A stretch of DNA of 64,000 nt from Chromobacterium sp. ATCC 53434. Lineage in GTDB: Bacteria > Pseudomonadota > Gammaproteobacteria > Burkholderiales > Chromobacteriaceae. Of the stretch, positions 19,836 through 29,504 are shown in pieces. Every line of letters starts with the position of its first letter. Within the stretch, counting starts at the first letter, position 1. The stretch spans positions 4,154,001-4,218,000 of the forward strand of contig NZ_CP025429.1 of NCBI RefSeq assembly GCF_002848345.1, written 5' to 3'. A program made the position numbers and the translations under genes. The notes beneath the pieces were generated by a model. The model made no database searches and was not told the DNA's origin. It saw nothing but the letters and a program-made list of their open reading frames with translations.

Positions 19836-20900
19836 TTACTTCAGCTTGATCTCGGACCACACCTTGTTCAGCTCGCGTCTGTCCTTGGCGTTCAGATCAT
19901 GCAGCTGCTGCAGGCGCGGCAGGTCGGTGGGGGTCGGGAAGATCGCCGGGATCTTGGTCAGCTCGGTCTTGACGAACTTGCCGGCGGCGGCGTTCGGATT
20001 GCCGTTGCCCATCTCGTTGGTCAGGCCGGCGGCGTTCTTGCCGTCCATCATGAAGTTGATGAACTTGTAGGCCAGGTCCTTGCGCGGCGCGTCCTTCAGC
20101 ACCACGAAGTTGTCCAGCGACAAGGTGTTGCCTTCCTTCTGCAGGCTGAAGTTCAGCGCGAAGCTGCGCTTGGCCTTCTTGGCGTCCTGCTGGGCCTGGA
20201 ACATATCGTTGGAGTAACCGAAGGCGACATAGATATTGCCTACCGTCAGCTCTTTAATGTAGGACTGGTTGTTGAAGGCGGCCCAGTACGGCTTGGCCTT
20301 CAGGATCACGTCGCGGGCGGCTTTCCAGTCGGCCGGATTGGTGGAGTTGGCCGGCTTGCCCAGATACATCAGCGCGGCGGCGACCAGTTCGCGCTGCGAA
20401 TCCAGCACGGTGATCTTGCCCTTGATCTTGGCCAGCAGCGCCGGATCGAAGATCAGCGCCCAGCTGTTCACCTTGTCGCCCAGGCCCAGCTGCTTCAGCT
20501 TGGTCTCGTTGTAGCCGATCAGCGTGGTCGTGAAGGCGTACGGAGTGGAGTACTTGTTGCCCTTGTCGAAGAAGCTGTTCAGATAGCCCGGGTTCAGATT
20601 CTTGAAATTGGGCAGCTGGGCCTTGTCCAGCGGCTGGGCCTTGCCCTGCTTGATCAGCGCGTCGACGGCGAAGCCGGTCGGCACCACGATGTCGTAGCCC
20701 TTGGCGCCGGCGGCCAGCTTGGCCAGCAGTTCCTCGTTGTCGCCGTAGTAGTCCTGCACCAGCTTGCACTTGCAATAGGCCTCGAAATTCTTGGCCGCGC
20801 TCTCGGACAGGTAGTTGTTCCAGTTGTAGAGATGCAGCTCGTCGGCGGCGAATGCCTGGGTGGAGGCCGCCAGCGCCAGCAGCGCGAGGATCTTCTTCAT
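19836..20900 (-). CDS. potD: Polyamine ABC transporter substrate-binding protein (PotD/PotF type)
   Basis: 354 aa from the ATG at 20900 (AAGGAAAC upstream). A signal peptide MKKILALLALAASTQAFA is followed by DELHLYNWNNYLSE, the classic start of mature PotD/PotF proteins. Further motifs: YDIVVPTGFAVDALIKQGK, NLNPGYLNSFFDKGNKYSTPYAFTTTLIGYN and FINFMMDGKNAAGLTNEMG. A periplasmic binding protein for spermidine or putrescine that delivers substrate to the permeases encoded upstream in the same operon. It is separated from potC by 163 bp with GC-rich dyads. Confidence 0.92.
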   Translation of the reverse strand: MKKILALLALAASTQAFAADELHLYNWNNYLSESAAKNFEAYCKCKLVQDYYGDNEELLAKLAAGAKGYDIVVPTGFAVDALIKQGKAQPLDKAQLPNFKNLNPGYLNSFFDKGNKYSTPYAFTTTLIGYNETKLKQLGLGDKVNSWALIFDPALLAKIKGKITVLDSQRELVAAALMYLGKPANSTNPADWKAARDVILKAKPYWAAFNNQSYIKELTVGNIYVAFGYSNDMFQAQQDAKKAKRSFALNFSLQKEGNTLSLDNFVVLKDAPRKDLAYKFINFMMDGKNAAGLTNEMGNGNPNAAAGKFVKTELTKIPAIFPTPTDLPRLQQLHDLNAKDRRELNKVWSEIKLK

Positions 20901-21063
20901 TTCGTTTCCTTTGTATTGCACAGCTTGGTGATACTACGAGTTAACCGGGAGACGCCCCCTCAGCATCGCCCGGGTGCGGCGGCGACGGCAAGGCATTATG
21001 CTGCAACGCAAAATGCCTCGCCGCCGGATCGGCCTTTCGGCCGGGCGGCCGACGCCGCCCCAT

Positions 21064-21858
21064 TCAACCGTTGGCGCGCAGCGCGCTCGGCGACACCTTG
21101 GACGCGATGACGATCAGCGCCAGCGTCAGCAGCATCAACAAGGACGACACCGCGTTCACTTCCGGCGTCACCGCGATCTTGATCATCGAGTAGATCTCCA
21201 GCGGCAACATGCTGGCGCCGGCGCCGGCGGTAAAGAAGGTGATCACGAAGTCGTCGATGGACAGCGTGAACGCCATCAGCGCGCCGGCGATGATGCCGGG
21301 CTTGATCACCGGCAGCGTGATCAGGCGGAAGGCCTGGAACGGCGTGGCGCCGAGATCGCGCGCGGCCTCGACCAGGCTGTCGTCCATGCCCTGCATCCGT
21401 GCCCGCACCACGATGGCGACGAAGCCTATGCAGAAGGCGATGTGCGACAGCAGGATGGTGACGAAGCCCAACTCCAGGATGCCGATCAGCTGGTTGACGA
21501 TGACGAAGAAGATCACCAGCGACACCCCCATCAACAACTCGGGGATGGCGATCGGCGTCAGCACCAGGAAGGGCAGCAGCCTCAGCTTGTAGCGGTGCAG
21601 CGCGATGCCGGCCAAGGTGCCGAAGATGGTGGCGAAGAAGCTGGCGATGATGCCGATCAGCAGCGAGTTGCCGGCCGCGGTCAGCATCTTCTCGTTGTGG
21701 AACAGCTTCTGGTACCACTTCAGCGTGAAGCCGACCCACTCGGCGTTCAGCCGCGAGTCGTTGAACGAGTACAGCACCACGATGACCAGCGGCAGGTACA
21801 GGAACAGATAGGTGACGATGGCCGAAGCCCACAGCCACTTCGATTGTTTCTTAGCCAC
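21064..21858 (-). CDS. potC: Polyamine ABC transporter permease (PotC/PotI type)
   Basis: 264 aa with six predicted membrane helices (VTYLFLYLPLVIVVLYSFN near the N-terminus) and the binding-protein-dependent permease signature EAARDLGATPFQAFRLITLPVIKPG near residue 165. SLSIDDFVITFFTAGAGASMLPLEIYSM is characteristic of PotC/PotI. It pairs with the PotB-type permease in the inner membrane; the two genes overlap by 8 bases. Confidence 0.92.
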   Translation of the reverse strand: MAKKQSKWLWASAIVTYLFLYLPLVIVVLYSFNDSRLNAEWVGFTLKWYQKLFHNEKMLTAAGNSLLIGIIASFFATIFGTLAGIALHRYKLRLLPFLVLTPIAIPELLMGVSLVIFFVIVNQLIGILELGFVTILLSHIAFCIGFVAIVVRARMQGMDDSLVEAARDLGATPFQAFRLITLPVIKPGIIAGALMAFTLSIDDFVITFFTAGAGASMLPLEIYSMIKIAVTPEVNAVSSLLMLLTLALIVIASKVSPSALRANG

Positions 21859-22744
21859 GCGCCTTCCCCTTTCTGGCCACCATGGCCCCTAGCGCCGCGA
21901 TCAGCAGCACGCCGCCGGTCAGCATGATCGACAGCACCGAGCCAAACGGCCAGTCGCGGGTATCGAGGATCTGCTGCTTGATCAGATTGCCTATCATGAT
22001 GGACTCGGTGCCGCCGAGGATGTCCGGAATCGCGAACATGCCCAGCGCCGGGATGAACACCAGCGCCGAGCCGGCGAACACGCCGGGCAGGCTCAGCGGC
22101 CAGGTCACGCGCCAGAAGCGCTGCCAGGCGTTGGCGCCCAAATCCTGCGCGGCGTCGAGCAGGGCCATGTCGTGCTTTTCCAGATTGGCGTACAGCGGCA
22201 GCACCATGAAGGGCAGATGCACGTAGACCAGGCCGACGATCACCGCGAACGAGGTGAACAGCAGCCGCACCGGCTCGAAGCCCAGCGAGGTCAGCACCAG
22301 GTTCAAGGCCTTGGTGAACGCCGACTGCGGCCCCAGGATGATCATCCACGCGTAGATGCGGATCAGGAAGTTGGACCAGAACGGCAGGATCACCATCAGC
22401 AGCATCAGGTCGCGATACTTCTTGCCGGAGCGGGCGATCAACCAGGCCAGCGGATAGGCCATCAGCAGGCAGACCACGGTGGTGATCAGCGCGTAGCCGG
22501 CCGACTTGGCGAACAGCTCGAGATACAGCGGCTCCTCCACCAGTCGGTGGAAGTTGTCCAGCGTCAGCTGCCAGACGCGCTGGCCGTCCTCGATGGTGAA
22601 CATCGGCGCCAGGCCGCCGTAGTCGCCGGGCTGGCGGAACGCGGCCACCAGCATGATCAGCGACGGGATCAGGAAAAACAACAGCAGGTACAGCAGCGGG
22701 GGCCAGGACAGCGCCCACTTGCCGAAACGGTCGCGCATCGCCAT
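21851..22744 (-). CDS. potB: Polyamine ABC transporter permease (PotB/PotH type)
   Basis: 297 aa with six predicted membrane helices; ALSWPPLLYLLLFFLIPSLIMLVAAF is the first. The permease loop DAAQDLGANAWQRFWRVTWPLSLPGVFAG carries the ABC-interacting EAA-type motif, and GMFAIPDILGGTESIMIGNLIKQQ is typical of PotB/PotH. It follows potA by 3 bases and overlaps potC. Confidence 0.92.
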   Translation of the reverse strand: MAMRDRFGKWALSWPPLLYLLLFFLIPSLIMLVAAFRQPGDYGGLAPMFTIEDGQRVWQLTLDNFHRLVEEPLYLELFAKSAGYALITTVVCLLMAYPLAWLIARSGKKYRDLMLLMVILPFWSNFLIRIYAWMIILGPQSAFTKALNLVLTSLGFEPVRLLFTSFAVIVGLVYVHLPFMVLPLYANLEKHDMALLDAAQDLGANAWQRFWRVTWPLSLPGVFAGSALVFIPALGMFAIPDILGGTESIMIGNLIKQQILDTRDWPFGSVLSIMLTGGVLLIAALGAMVARKGKARG

Positions 22745-22747
22745 CGC

Positions 22748-23833
22748 TTACTCCGTCAGGAAGCTGCCGGCGTCGAAACGCCAGGCGATTTCGACCGCGT
22801 CGCCGGCATCGAAGAACTTGGCGACGCCGGGAATGTTGTTGGCCTGCATCGCTTCGACGCGCACGCCGTCGGCCACCTCCACCACATAGAGGGTGACGTC
22901 GCCGAGGTACAGGCAGTCATGGACGCGCCCGTTGAAATGGACTTCGTCGGCCGTCGCCGGCAGCGTTTTGTCCAGCTTGACCTTTTCCGGCCGGAAGGCC
23001 AGCCAGCCCTGCTGCCCCTCCCTAACGCCCGGCACCGCCTGGCACTTGACGTCGCCGCAGCCCTTCAGCGCGACGGTCATCGTGTCGCCGTTCAAGGCCT
23101 TGACCGTGCCTTCCAGCACATTGCACTGGCCGAGGAAGTCGGCAACGAAACGGTTTTTCGGGTAGCTGTACAGCTGTTCCGGCGCGTCCAGCTGCTCGAC
23201 CTTGCCCTGGCTCATCACCGCGATGCGGTGCGACAGCGCCAGCGCTTCTCCCTGATCGTGGGTGACATAGACGAAGGTGATGCCCACTTCCCTCTGCAGA
23301 TTGATCAGCTCGATCTGCATCTCCTCGCGCAGCTTGGCGTCAAGCGCGGACAACGGTTCGTCCAGCAGCAGCAGGCGCGGGCGGTCCACCAGCGCGCGGG
23401 CGATGGCGACGCGCTGACGCTGGCCGCCGGACATCTCGTGCGGGTAGCGATCGCCGAACTGGGTCAGGCGCACGTCCTCCAGCAACTCGTCCACCTGGGC
23501 GGCGATCTTGCGCTTGTCCCACTTGGCCATCTTCAGCGGGAAGGCGATGTTTTCGCGCACCGTCATGTGCGGGAACAGCGCGTAGCTCTGGAACACGGTA
23601 TGCACCGGGCGCTTCTCCGGCGCCACCTGCGACATGTCCTGGCCGTCCAGCAGGATCTGGCCGGCGTCCGGCTGTTCGAAACCGGCCAGCATGCGCAGCA
23701 AGGTGGTCTTGCCGCAGCCCGACGGTCCCAGCAGGGTGAAGAACTCGCCCGCCTCGACCGACAGGCTGACATCGCTGACCGCCGTGTAGTCGCCGAAGCG
23801 TTTGACCACGTTTTTGATTTCCAGGAGAGCCAT
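22748..23833 (-). CDS. potA: Polyamine ABC transporter ATP-binding protein (PotA/PotG type)
   Basis: 361 aa from ATG 23833 (GGGAAG upstream). Walker [11 protein letters not shown]-loop [13 protein letters not shown] signature [15 protein letters not shown], Walker [13 protein letters not shown] and switch His in VTHDQGEA, followed by a C-terminal TOBE domain (about 280-360). First gene of the potA-potB-potC-potD operon; the gene order is the one seen in polyamine importers. A much longer upstream reading frame exists but lacks a ribosome site and breaks homology. Confidence 0.93.
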   Translation of the reverse strand: MALLEIKNVVKRFGDYTAVSDVSLSVEAGEFFTLLGPSGCGKTTLLRMLAGFEQPDAGQILLDGQDMSQVAPEKRPVHTVFQSYALFPHMTVRENIAFPLKMAKWDKRKIAAQVDELLEDVRLTQFGDRYPHEMSGGQRQRVAIARALVDRPRLLLLDEPLSALDAKLREEMQIELINLQREVGITFVYVTHDQGEALALSHRIAVMSQGKVEQLDAPEQLYSYPKNRFVADFLGQCNVLEGTVKALNGDTMTVALKGCGDVKCQAVPGVREGQQGWLAFRPEKVKLDKTLPATADEVHFNGRVHDCLYLGDVTLYVVEVADGVRVEAMQANNIPGVAKFFDAGDAVEIAWRFDAGSFLTE

Positions 23834-24240
23834 GGATCTTCCCTGCCACGAAAAAGGGCGCCATTTTAACAAAAAAACAACTTTCGGGGCCGCGGAAATC
23901 CCTTGTAAATTCAAGACCTCAGCGCACTTTTCCGGCCAGCCCGGCCTATGGATGAAACCGGCGGGATAAGTTGCTCTTTTCACTGAAAAAAACCCGCGCG
24001 CCCCTGCTTCTGAAGGACGTGGAAAACTTTGAATGGTTCGCATCGAAATGATGCATTTTGACAACAGACTTGTCTGAAAAGATGCAATCGATGTCGCCAA
24101 GCGCTTCTTTTGATGTCGCCGACGCGACAAATGCGCCGCATTTCCGGCAGCGGCTTTGCCCATGCCCCCCCCGGACACAGGCCAGCATTGGCGACTTCCC
24201 GCGCAATGTCAATATCATCAATCGTTTACATTTCGCCACA
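23834..24240. other. Intergenic region upstream of the pot operon
   Basis: About 400 bases between potA and the ompW terminator. No gene is supported. It should carry the pot operon promoter, but I could not pick a convincing -35/-10 pair. GATGTCGCC occurs twice on the plus strand (near 24088 and 24112). Confidence 0.5.
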
Positions 24241-24243
24241 ATG

Positions 24244-24267
24244 CAAAAGGACGCCCGCAGGCGTCCT
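24244..24267 (-). terminator. Terminator after ompW
   Basis: Stem AGGACGCC/GGCGTCCT (24248-24267, CGCA loop) with an A-run on the plus-strand left side, i.e. a U-run after the minus-strand ompW transcript. Confidence 0.85.
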
Positions 24268-24291
24268 CGCATGGCCGATGGCGCGGCCGGA

Positions 24292-24903
24292 TCAGAACTT
24301 GGTGCCGAAGCCGATGCCGAACACCCACGGGTCGACATGCAGCGTGCCCAGCTTGGCGCCGCCCAGCTTGTCGGCGGTGACGTCGGTCTGGATCCACAGC
24401 TTCTTCACGTCGACGTTGAAGAACCAGTTCTTGTTGATCGCGTAGTCGGCGCCGATCTGCAGCGCCGGACCGAAGCTGTTGCTCTTCACGCTGATCGGCG
24501 TGCCCAGCGCGTTCAGGCCCACGCTGTAGAAGCGGGTGTAGTTGATCCCGGCGCCGACATACGGGCGGAAGGTCGCTTCCGGCGCGAAATGGTATTGCGC
24601 GGTCAGCGTCGGCGGCAGCACGGACACCTTGCCGATGTCGGCGCCGTTGGCGGTGATCTTGTGGCGGGATGTACCCAGGATCAGCTCGGCGCCGATATTG
24701 TTGGTGATCATGTAGGTGAAGTCGATTTCCGGCACCGTCGAGCTCTTGGCTTCGACGTCCAGGCCCGGCACCAGGCCGGAATTGCTCCAGCTGCTGGACG
24801 GCGCGACGTTGATCACGCGGAAACGTGCCAGAATGTCGCCTTGGGCGGCGAACGCGCCGGCGGACAGCATGCCGATCATGGCGGCGAGTGCGAGCTTCTT
24901 CAT
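24292..24903 (-). CDS. ompW: OmpW-family outer membrane protein
   Basis: 203 aa from ATG 24903 (GGAGA upstream). Signal peptide MKKLALAAMIGMLSAGAFA, then mature QGDILARFRVINVAPSSS, PEIDFTYMITNNIGAELILGTSRHKI, LPPTLTAQYHFAPEATFRPYVGAGINYTRFY and the C-terminal beta strand WVFGIGFGTKF ending in Phe, all typical of the eight-stranded OmpW barrel. Expected in the outer membrane, forming a hydrophobic channel; in other bacteria it responds to oxygen and redox conditions. Confidence 0.92.
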   Translation of the reverse strand: MKKLALAAMIGMLSAGAFAAQGDILARFRVINVAPSSSWSNSGLVPGLDVEAKSSTVPEIDFTYMITNNIGAELILGTSRHKITANGADIGKVSVLPPTLTAQYHFAPEATFRPYVGAGINYTRFYSVGLNALGTPISVKSNSFGPALQIGADYAINKNWFFNVDVKKLWIQTDVTADKLGGAKLGTLHVDPWVFGIGFGTKF

Positions 24904-25046
24904 TTCTATTCTCCAATGGGTAGAGTAATGCCGCCATAAACCATGCCGGCGTTGACAGCCAGGCACGCCGGCAGTAGCGTGCGACGTCCGCAGGCAGATT
25001 ATCCAAGCCCGTTCTCTCACACTTTGCGTCAGATCATGAAACAGTC

Positions 25047-26522
25047 ATGAAATATGCCGATCTCCGGGAATTCATCGCCCAACTTGAACAAAAACAGCTG
25101 CTGAAGCGCATCAATATGCCGGTATCGCCGCAGCTGGAAATGACCGAAATCGGCGACCGCGTGCTGAAGGCCGGCGGTCCGGCGCTGCTGTTCGAACAGC
25201 CGGTCGACGACGACCGCCGCTACGACTTTCCGGTGCTGGCCAATCTGTTCGGCACGCCGGAGCGCGTGGCGATGGGCATGGGCGCCGAAGACGTGATGCA
25301 GCTCAGGGAGATAGGCAAGACGCTGGCCTATCTGAAGGAGCCGGAACCGCCCAGAGGCCTGAAGGACGCCTGGGACAAGTTGCCGCTGTTGAAGCAGGTG
25401 CTGGCCATGGCGCCGAAGGAAGTGAAGAAGGCGCCGTGCCAGGACATCGTCTGGGAAGGCGAGGCGGTGGACCTCGGCAAACTGCCTATCCAGCATTGCT
25501 GGCCCGGCGACGCGGCGCCGCTGATCACCTGGGGCCTGACCGTCACCCGCGGCCCGAACAAGAAGCGGCAAAACCTCGGCATCTACCGCCAGCAGGTGAT
25601 AGGCAGGAACCGCGTCATCATGCGCTGGCTGGCGCATCGCGGCGGCGCGCTCGACTACCGCGAATTCCGCCAGCAGAACCCGGACCAGCCTTATCCGGTG
25701 GCGGTGGTGCTGGGCTGCGACCCGGCGACGATACTGGGCGCGGTGACGCCGGTGCCGGACACGCTGTCCGAATACCAGTTCGCCGGCCTGCTGCGCGGTT
25801 CCCGCACAGAACTGGTCAAGTGCCTGGGATCGGACCTGCAGGTGCCGGCACGCGCCGAGATCGTGCTGGAAGGCCACATCCATCCGAACGATATGGCGAT
25901 GGAGGGCCCGTACGGCGACCACACCGGCTACTACAACGAGCAGGACAGCTTCCCGGTGCTGACGATAGACCGGATCACGATGCGCGAGAACCCGATCTAC
26001 CACAGCACCTACACCGGCAAGCCGCCGGACGAGCCGGCGATACTGGGGGTGGCGCTGAACGAGGTCTTCGTGCCGATACTGCAAAAGCAGTTTCCGGAAA
26101 TCGTCGATTTCTACCTGCCGCCGGAAGGCTGCAGCTACCGGATGGCCATCGTCAGCATCAAGAAGCAGTATCCCGGCCACGCCAAGCGGGTGATGATGGG
26201 CTGCTGGAGCTTCTTGCGCCAGTTCATGTACACCAAGTTCATCGTCGTCGTCGACGACGACATCGACTGCCGCGACTGGAAGGAAGTGATCTGGGCGATC
26301 ACCACCCGGATGGACCCGGTGCGCGACACCACGCTGATCGACCACACGCCGATAGACTACCTGGACTTCGCCAGCCCGATCTCCGGCCTGGGCGGCAAGA
26401 TGGGCCTGGACGCCACCAACAAGATGCCGGGCGAGACCAGCCGCGAATGGGGCGTGCCCATCGTGATGGACGAGGCGGTCAAGCAGCGCGTCGACGCGCT
26501 GTGGGGCGAACTGGGGCTATAG
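25047..26522 (+). CDS. ubiD: UbiD, 4-hydroxy-3-polyprenylbenzoate decarboxylase
   Basis: 491 aa, the normal size. Starts [15 protein letters not shown] and includes [63 protein letters not shown] and DATNKMPGE, all diagnostic of UbiD. It is the prenylated-FMN-dependent decarboxylase of ubiquinone synthesis; the cofactor-making UbiX is not in the window. Divergent from ompW, monocistronic, with a strong terminator. Together with ubiUVT at the left end, this window holds four ubiquinone genes in two loci. Confidence 0.95.
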   Translation: MKYADLREFIAQLEQKQLLKRINMPVSPQLEMTEIGDRVLKAGGPALLFEQPVDDDRRYDFPVLANLFGTPERVAMGMGAEDVMQLREIGKTLAYLKEPEPPRGLKDAWDKLPLLKQVLAMAPKEVKKAPCQDIVWEGEAVDLGKLPIQHCWPGDAAPLITWGLTVTRGPNKKRQNLGIYRQQVIGRNRVIMRWLAHRGGALDYREFRQQNPDQPYPVAVVLGCDPATILGAVTPVPDTLSEYQFAGLLRGSRTELVKCLGSDLQVPARAEIVLEGHIHPNDMAMEGPYGDHTGYYNEQDSFPVLTIDRITMRENPIYHSTYTGKPPDEPAILGVALNEVFVPILQKQFPEIVDFYLPPEGCSYRMAIVSIKKQYPGHAKRVMMGCWSFLRQFMYTKFIVVVDDDIDCRDWKEVIWAITTRMDPVRDTTLIDHTPIDYLDFASPISGLGGKMGLDATNKMPGETSREWGVPIVMDEAVKQRVDALWGELGL

Positions 26523-26538
26523 CGTTCGGCCGCCGATG

Positions 26539-26566
26539 AAAGCCGGGCTCAGGCCCGGCTTTTTTC
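26539..26566 (+). terminator. Terminator after ubiD
   Basis: Stem AGCCGGGC/GCCCGGCT with TCAG loop (26541-26560) followed by six T residues; it overlaps the 3' end of the convergent HutD/Ves gene. Confidence 0.85.
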
Positions 26567-27127
26567 ATGCCGCCGCGCGGTGGCCAGCCAGGCTATCGCC
26601 CCGCCGTCCGCGCGCAAGCTTGCCGTCTCGTTTTCCAACAGCAACAGGCCGCCGTCTGACAAGGCCCGATCGCCGCATGACCAGGCTCCCCGCTGCAGAT
26701 ACAGCAGCGCCAGATCGGCGGCCTCCAGCTTCACGGTGTCGCCATCGGCCGGCGTCAGCCGCTCCATCTCGCCGCGCCCCCAGTCGCGCGCCAGCATCAG
26801 ATTGCAATCGCGCAGCGCGCCGCCCAGCAGGCGGCACTCGACGCCGATCTCGCCGGTAAAGGCCACCACCTGGCCCGGCGCGTCCAGCGTCAGCCTGCGA
26901 CCATCGGCCAGGCTCAACTCCATGCCCTCGCCGTCCAACAGGCCCAGCAGCCTATCGACGCCGTCGAAACGGGAGAACGGCCCGCCGGCGGCCACCTCGG
27001 CGATCGACATCCTCAACGCGAACGCGCCGTCCCGCTCTGGATGCGGCAAGCGGAACAGCTCGCGCGTGCGGCCGCCGCCATTGGCCCATGGCATGTCGAT
27101 GAAGCTTCGCTGATCCCATACCCGCAT
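26549..27127 (-). CDS. HutD/Ves family cupin-like protein
   Basis: 192 aa with GGGAG five bases before the ATG. The N-terminal phrase MPWANGGGRTRELFRLP is the family hallmark, followed by RMSIAEVAAGGPFSRFDGVDRLLGLLDG, typical of the beta-barrel HutD/Ves fold. HutD is linked to histidine degradation and Ves to cold-induced expression; no hut genes are nearby, so the specific role is undefined. Its 3' end overlaps the ubiD terminator. Confidence 0.85.
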   Translation of the reverse strand: MRVWDQRSFIDMPWANGGGRTRELFRLPHPERDGAFALRMSIAEVAAGGPFSRFDGVDRLLGLLDGEGMELSLADGRRLTLDAPGQVVAFTGEIGVECRLLGGALRDCNLMLARDWGRGEMERLTPADGDTVKLEAADLALLYLQRGAWSCGDRALSDGGLLLLENETASLRADGGAIAWLATARRHEKSRA

Positions 27128-27193
27128 GCCGGCTCCCGAAAAGTACGCCCATCGGGCATGATGCCGGATGGGCGCCTGGCTGAACAGCCGCGC

Positions 27194-27499
27194 TCAGCGC
27201 ACGGCTTCCGCCTGTTGCAAGATCACTTCCCGGCCATAGACCGGACTGTCGGCATAGCCGGCCGCCCGGTAACGGATGGGATGGCCCAGCTGGCGGCGCA
27301 AGCGCTTCAGCGCCGCCAGATCCAGACCCTTGCCCGCCTCGGCCGGACGTATCGCCAGCACCGCGCCGTCGCCGCGCTCTATCCCCAGCTTGACCAGCGG
27401 ATAGGCGCCCACCTCCACCAGCACGCCGCGCTCCCACTGCGGCGCGGCCATCGCCAGCAAGGAAGGCAGCAGGGCCAGCAGCCACGGCGCGCGCCGCAT
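27194..27499 (-). CDS. Small exported protein, paralogue of 29505-29819
   Basis: 101 aa. Signal peptide MRRAPWLLALLPSLLAMA, then about 80 residues: WERGVLVEVGAYPLVKLGIE, RGDGAVLAIRP, LRRQLGHPIRYRAAGYADSP and VILQQAE. It aligns with the small protein at 29505-29819 (shared W-x-x-G-x-LV-x-VG, L-x-I-x-R-x-DGA-x-L, LD, L-x-Q-x-E). The predicted fold is mainly beta. Its start overlaps the stop of the metallopeptidase lipoprotein gene by one base, so the two are made together. Function unknown; an inhibitor, chaperone or accessory subunit for the peptidase is the simplest guess. Confidence 0.7.
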   Translation of the reverse strand: MRRAPWLLALLPSLLAMAAPQWERGVLVEVGAYPLVKLGIERGDGAVLAIRPAEAGKGLDLAALKRLRRQLGHPIRYRAAGYADSPVYGREVILQQAEAVR

Positions 27500-29244
27500 C
27501 AGGGCTTCACCAGCAGCAGATGGCTGTTGGCCGGCACGGTGATGCGCGCCGCGCCGCGCGACACCGACAGGGCCTGGCGCCAGGTTTCCTGGCTGCTGTC
27601 GTTGCGCCAACCCACCTCGGACGCCTGGATGCGCACCGCAGGCAGTTGCAGCGTCTTGCCGGCCGGGAAGTACTGGTTGGCCGGCAGCGTGATGGTCTTG
27701 GCCGGGAAGCCGAAGCCCGCCACGTCCTGGCTGTAGGCGCCCAGCGCCAGCGTGGTGGTCAGCCGTTGCAACAGGGCGCTGTAATCGCCGCCGCCCACCG
27801 CGCGCAACCCGTCGTTCAAGGCCTTCTCCCCCTTGCTCGGCCCGGTCACCCACGGCTTCATCATGGCGGGGCCGAACTGGTGCAGCATCTGCATGCCCAG
27901 CGCCAGCGCCTTCGGATAGCAAGTGTAATCGTCGGCGGCGACGCTCCAGCCCTTCAGATTGCATGCCGGCCTGGCCAGGAACTGCTCGAAATCGCCGCGC
28001 GGACGCAGGTCCGGGTGCGAGTTGGCGTCGCGGCCGCGTCCGCCGGTATAAGTGTCGGCCGACACCAGATAGCCCATGGTCTGCGCCGCCAACTCGTTCT
28101 CCCACACCGTGGTCGGCGCCGAGCCCGGCTTCTGCCGCAGGATTTTGTTGTACGCGTACAGCACGTGCAGGTACTCGTGCGCCATCGTAGACAGCGCCAG
28201 GCTCGGTCCGTTGTCCTTCATCGACCAGTTGCCCGGGCTGTCGGCCTTGGCGAAGGTGTCCAGATCGACGAAGGTCACCAGCGCCTGGTTGCTCTTGCCT
28301 ATCACGTCGGCGCAGTCGGCGTCGCCCTGGCACATGGTGGCCGCGGCCGAGGCCAGCAGCGCGTTGGTCCAGCGCACATAGCCGAGCAGCCGGCTGCCGC
28401 TGGTGCTGGCCGGATCATTGAGCCGGCTCAGCACCAGGTGCACGTCCTTGGTGTCGCCGGGCAGGGCCAGGCTGCGCCAGCTCGGGTGGATGTCCTGACC
28501 CCAGGGCTCGCTGACCACGCTGGCCTCCAGCGGGTAGACGCTGCCGGCGAAACGTTCGGCCAAGGCGTCGGCCTGGGCGTTGTCCACTGCCACGTCCAAA
28601 CCGCTCTGACCCCAGACATAGACCTTGCCGCCGCCATTGGGCAGATCGCGCACCGCCTTCAGCGTCGTGGGACTGTCGCCGTCCATATCGTGCCAGGTTC
28701 GCGCGTCGCCCAGCGCGTAGACCTGCTGCTGCAATGCCGCCTGCGCGCCGCTCAGCCTGGCCGACTGCTGCAGTTGCAAGCGTTGCAGCGCGCCGTTGCT
28801 GTTGTTCTTCGCCACCGCGCTCAACACCGCCCGGCTCTCGGCTTCCAGCCGGTCCGCCACGGCGCGGTCGGCGCCGCGCAAGCCATTGCCGGATGTCCGG
28901 AACTGGGTGGAGGTGTCACCGCCGCTGACGCGCACGAACTCGGCCTGCCATGCCGAGCTCACCGGTCCGGTCAGCTGCAGGGTCTGATCGCGGCCGCTGG
29001 TATTGCTGTAGCGGTAGATCGACCCCGACGCCGCGCCGCTGGCGCTGGCCGGCAGCTTGCAACTGGCGCCGGCGCAATTCAGCGCGCCGACCTCGGCGCT
29101 GCCGGCTCCGCTTTGCGCCAACGCTTTCGCCGACGGATTGCCCGCGCCGCCGTCGGCGGACTGGCCGCTCCCGCCGCCGCCGCATGCGCTCAACAGCGCG
29201 CTCGCGATCACGGAAACCAGAACTGTCTTGTTGATCTCTTTCAT
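27499..29244 (-). CDS. Predicted zinc-metallopeptidase lipoprotein (M30-like), copy 1
   Basis: 581 aa from ATG 29244 (a GTG one codon earlier is possible). Lipoprotein signal with lipobox LLSAC (Cys21) and a Gly-rich linker. Zinc-binding HEYLH at about 356-360 and, 24 residues on, WENEL with Glu384 as likely third ligand, resembling the HExxH...NE arrangement of hyicolysin-type M30 gluzincins. Cysteine pairs near 57/62 and 305/311 suggest disulfides. The C-terminus ends in a beta-rich domain (TITLPANQYFPAGKTLQLPAV, ARITVPANSHLLLVKP). Presumably anchored to a cell envelope membrane facing the periplasm or surface. The paralogue at 29816-31540 shares the same order of motifs. Substrate unknown. 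Confidence 0.75.
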   Translation of the reverse strand: MKEINKTVLVSVIASALLSACGGGGSGQSADGGAGNPSAKALAQSGAGSAEVGALNCAGASCKLPASASGAASGSIYRYSNTSGRDQTLQLTGPVSSAWQAEFVRVSGGDTSTQFRTSGNGLRGADRAVADRLEAESRAVLSAVAKNNSNGALQRLQLQQSARLSGAQAALQQQVYALGDARTWHDMDGDSPTTLKAVRDLPNGGGKVYVWGQSGLDVAVDNAQADALAERFAGSVYPLEASVVSEPWGQDIHPSWRSLALPGDTKDVHLVLSRLNDPASTSGSRLLGYVRWTNALLASAAATMCQGDADCADVIGKSNQALVTFVDLDTFAKADSPGNWSMKDNGPSLALSTMAHEYLHVLYAYNKILRQKPGSAPTTVWENELAAQTMGYLVSADTYTGGRGRDANSHPDLRPRGDFEQFLARPACNLKGWSVAADDYTCYPKALALGMQMLHQFGPAMMKPWVTGPSKGEKALNDGLRAVGGGDYSALLQRLTTTLALGAYSQDVAGFGFPAKTITLPANQYFPAGKTLQLPAVRIQASEVGWRNDSSQETWRQALSVSRGAARITVPANSHLLLVKP

Positions 29245-29446
29245 CACTTTGTCGTCTTTTTTTGGTTAATTTATGAACAGAATCTTGATATTAGCCACAC
29301 GACATAAGTGAGTACAATGTCAATTTATTACAATTAAAAGTCAGACAAATACCGTCGCCCAGGCCGGCGAGAACCTCCCCGCCCGGCGCGGCCGTCATCA
29401 CCCGATCCGCCTCCCGGACAATAGAGATCACCCCACCGTCGCCATA

Positions 29447-29476
29447 AAAAAAGCCCGCCGTCCGAAGACGCCGGGC
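29447..29476 (-). terminator. Terminator after the second module's small gene
   Basis: Near-perfect stem AGCCCGCCGTC/GACGCCGGGCT (29451-29476, one mismatch) with an A-run on the plus-strand left side that becomes a U-run on the minus strand. Confidence 0.75.
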
Positions 29477-29479
29477 TCA

Positions 29480-29495
29480 GAGCCTGTTCACGATC
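29480..29495 (+). repeat. Solo MITE end
   Basis: GAGCCTGTTCACGATC is identical to the first 16 bases of the 267-bp element at 1557 and is preceded by TCA (a TNA target). No partner end is seen within a few hundred bases, so this is a remnant. It lies between the small gene's stop and its terminator. Confidence 0.55.
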
Positions 29496-29504
29496 AAGCG
29501 CCGA

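Larger units (their letters stand above)
29248..29504. other. Spacer between the two peptidase modules
   Basis: About 257 bases. The left part is AT-rich and holds the promoter region of copy 1; the right part holds a terminator for the upstream module (29449-29476) and a 16-base MITE end (29480-29495). Confidence 0.6.

Noticed and set aside
19836..23833. A polyamine operon with a missing gene
   Set aside because: All four transporter components (ATPase, two permeases, binding protein) are present and intact, so there is nothing unusual to report.
22172..23869. 565-codon plus-strand frame across potA/potB
   Set aside because: Antisense shadow of the pot operon.
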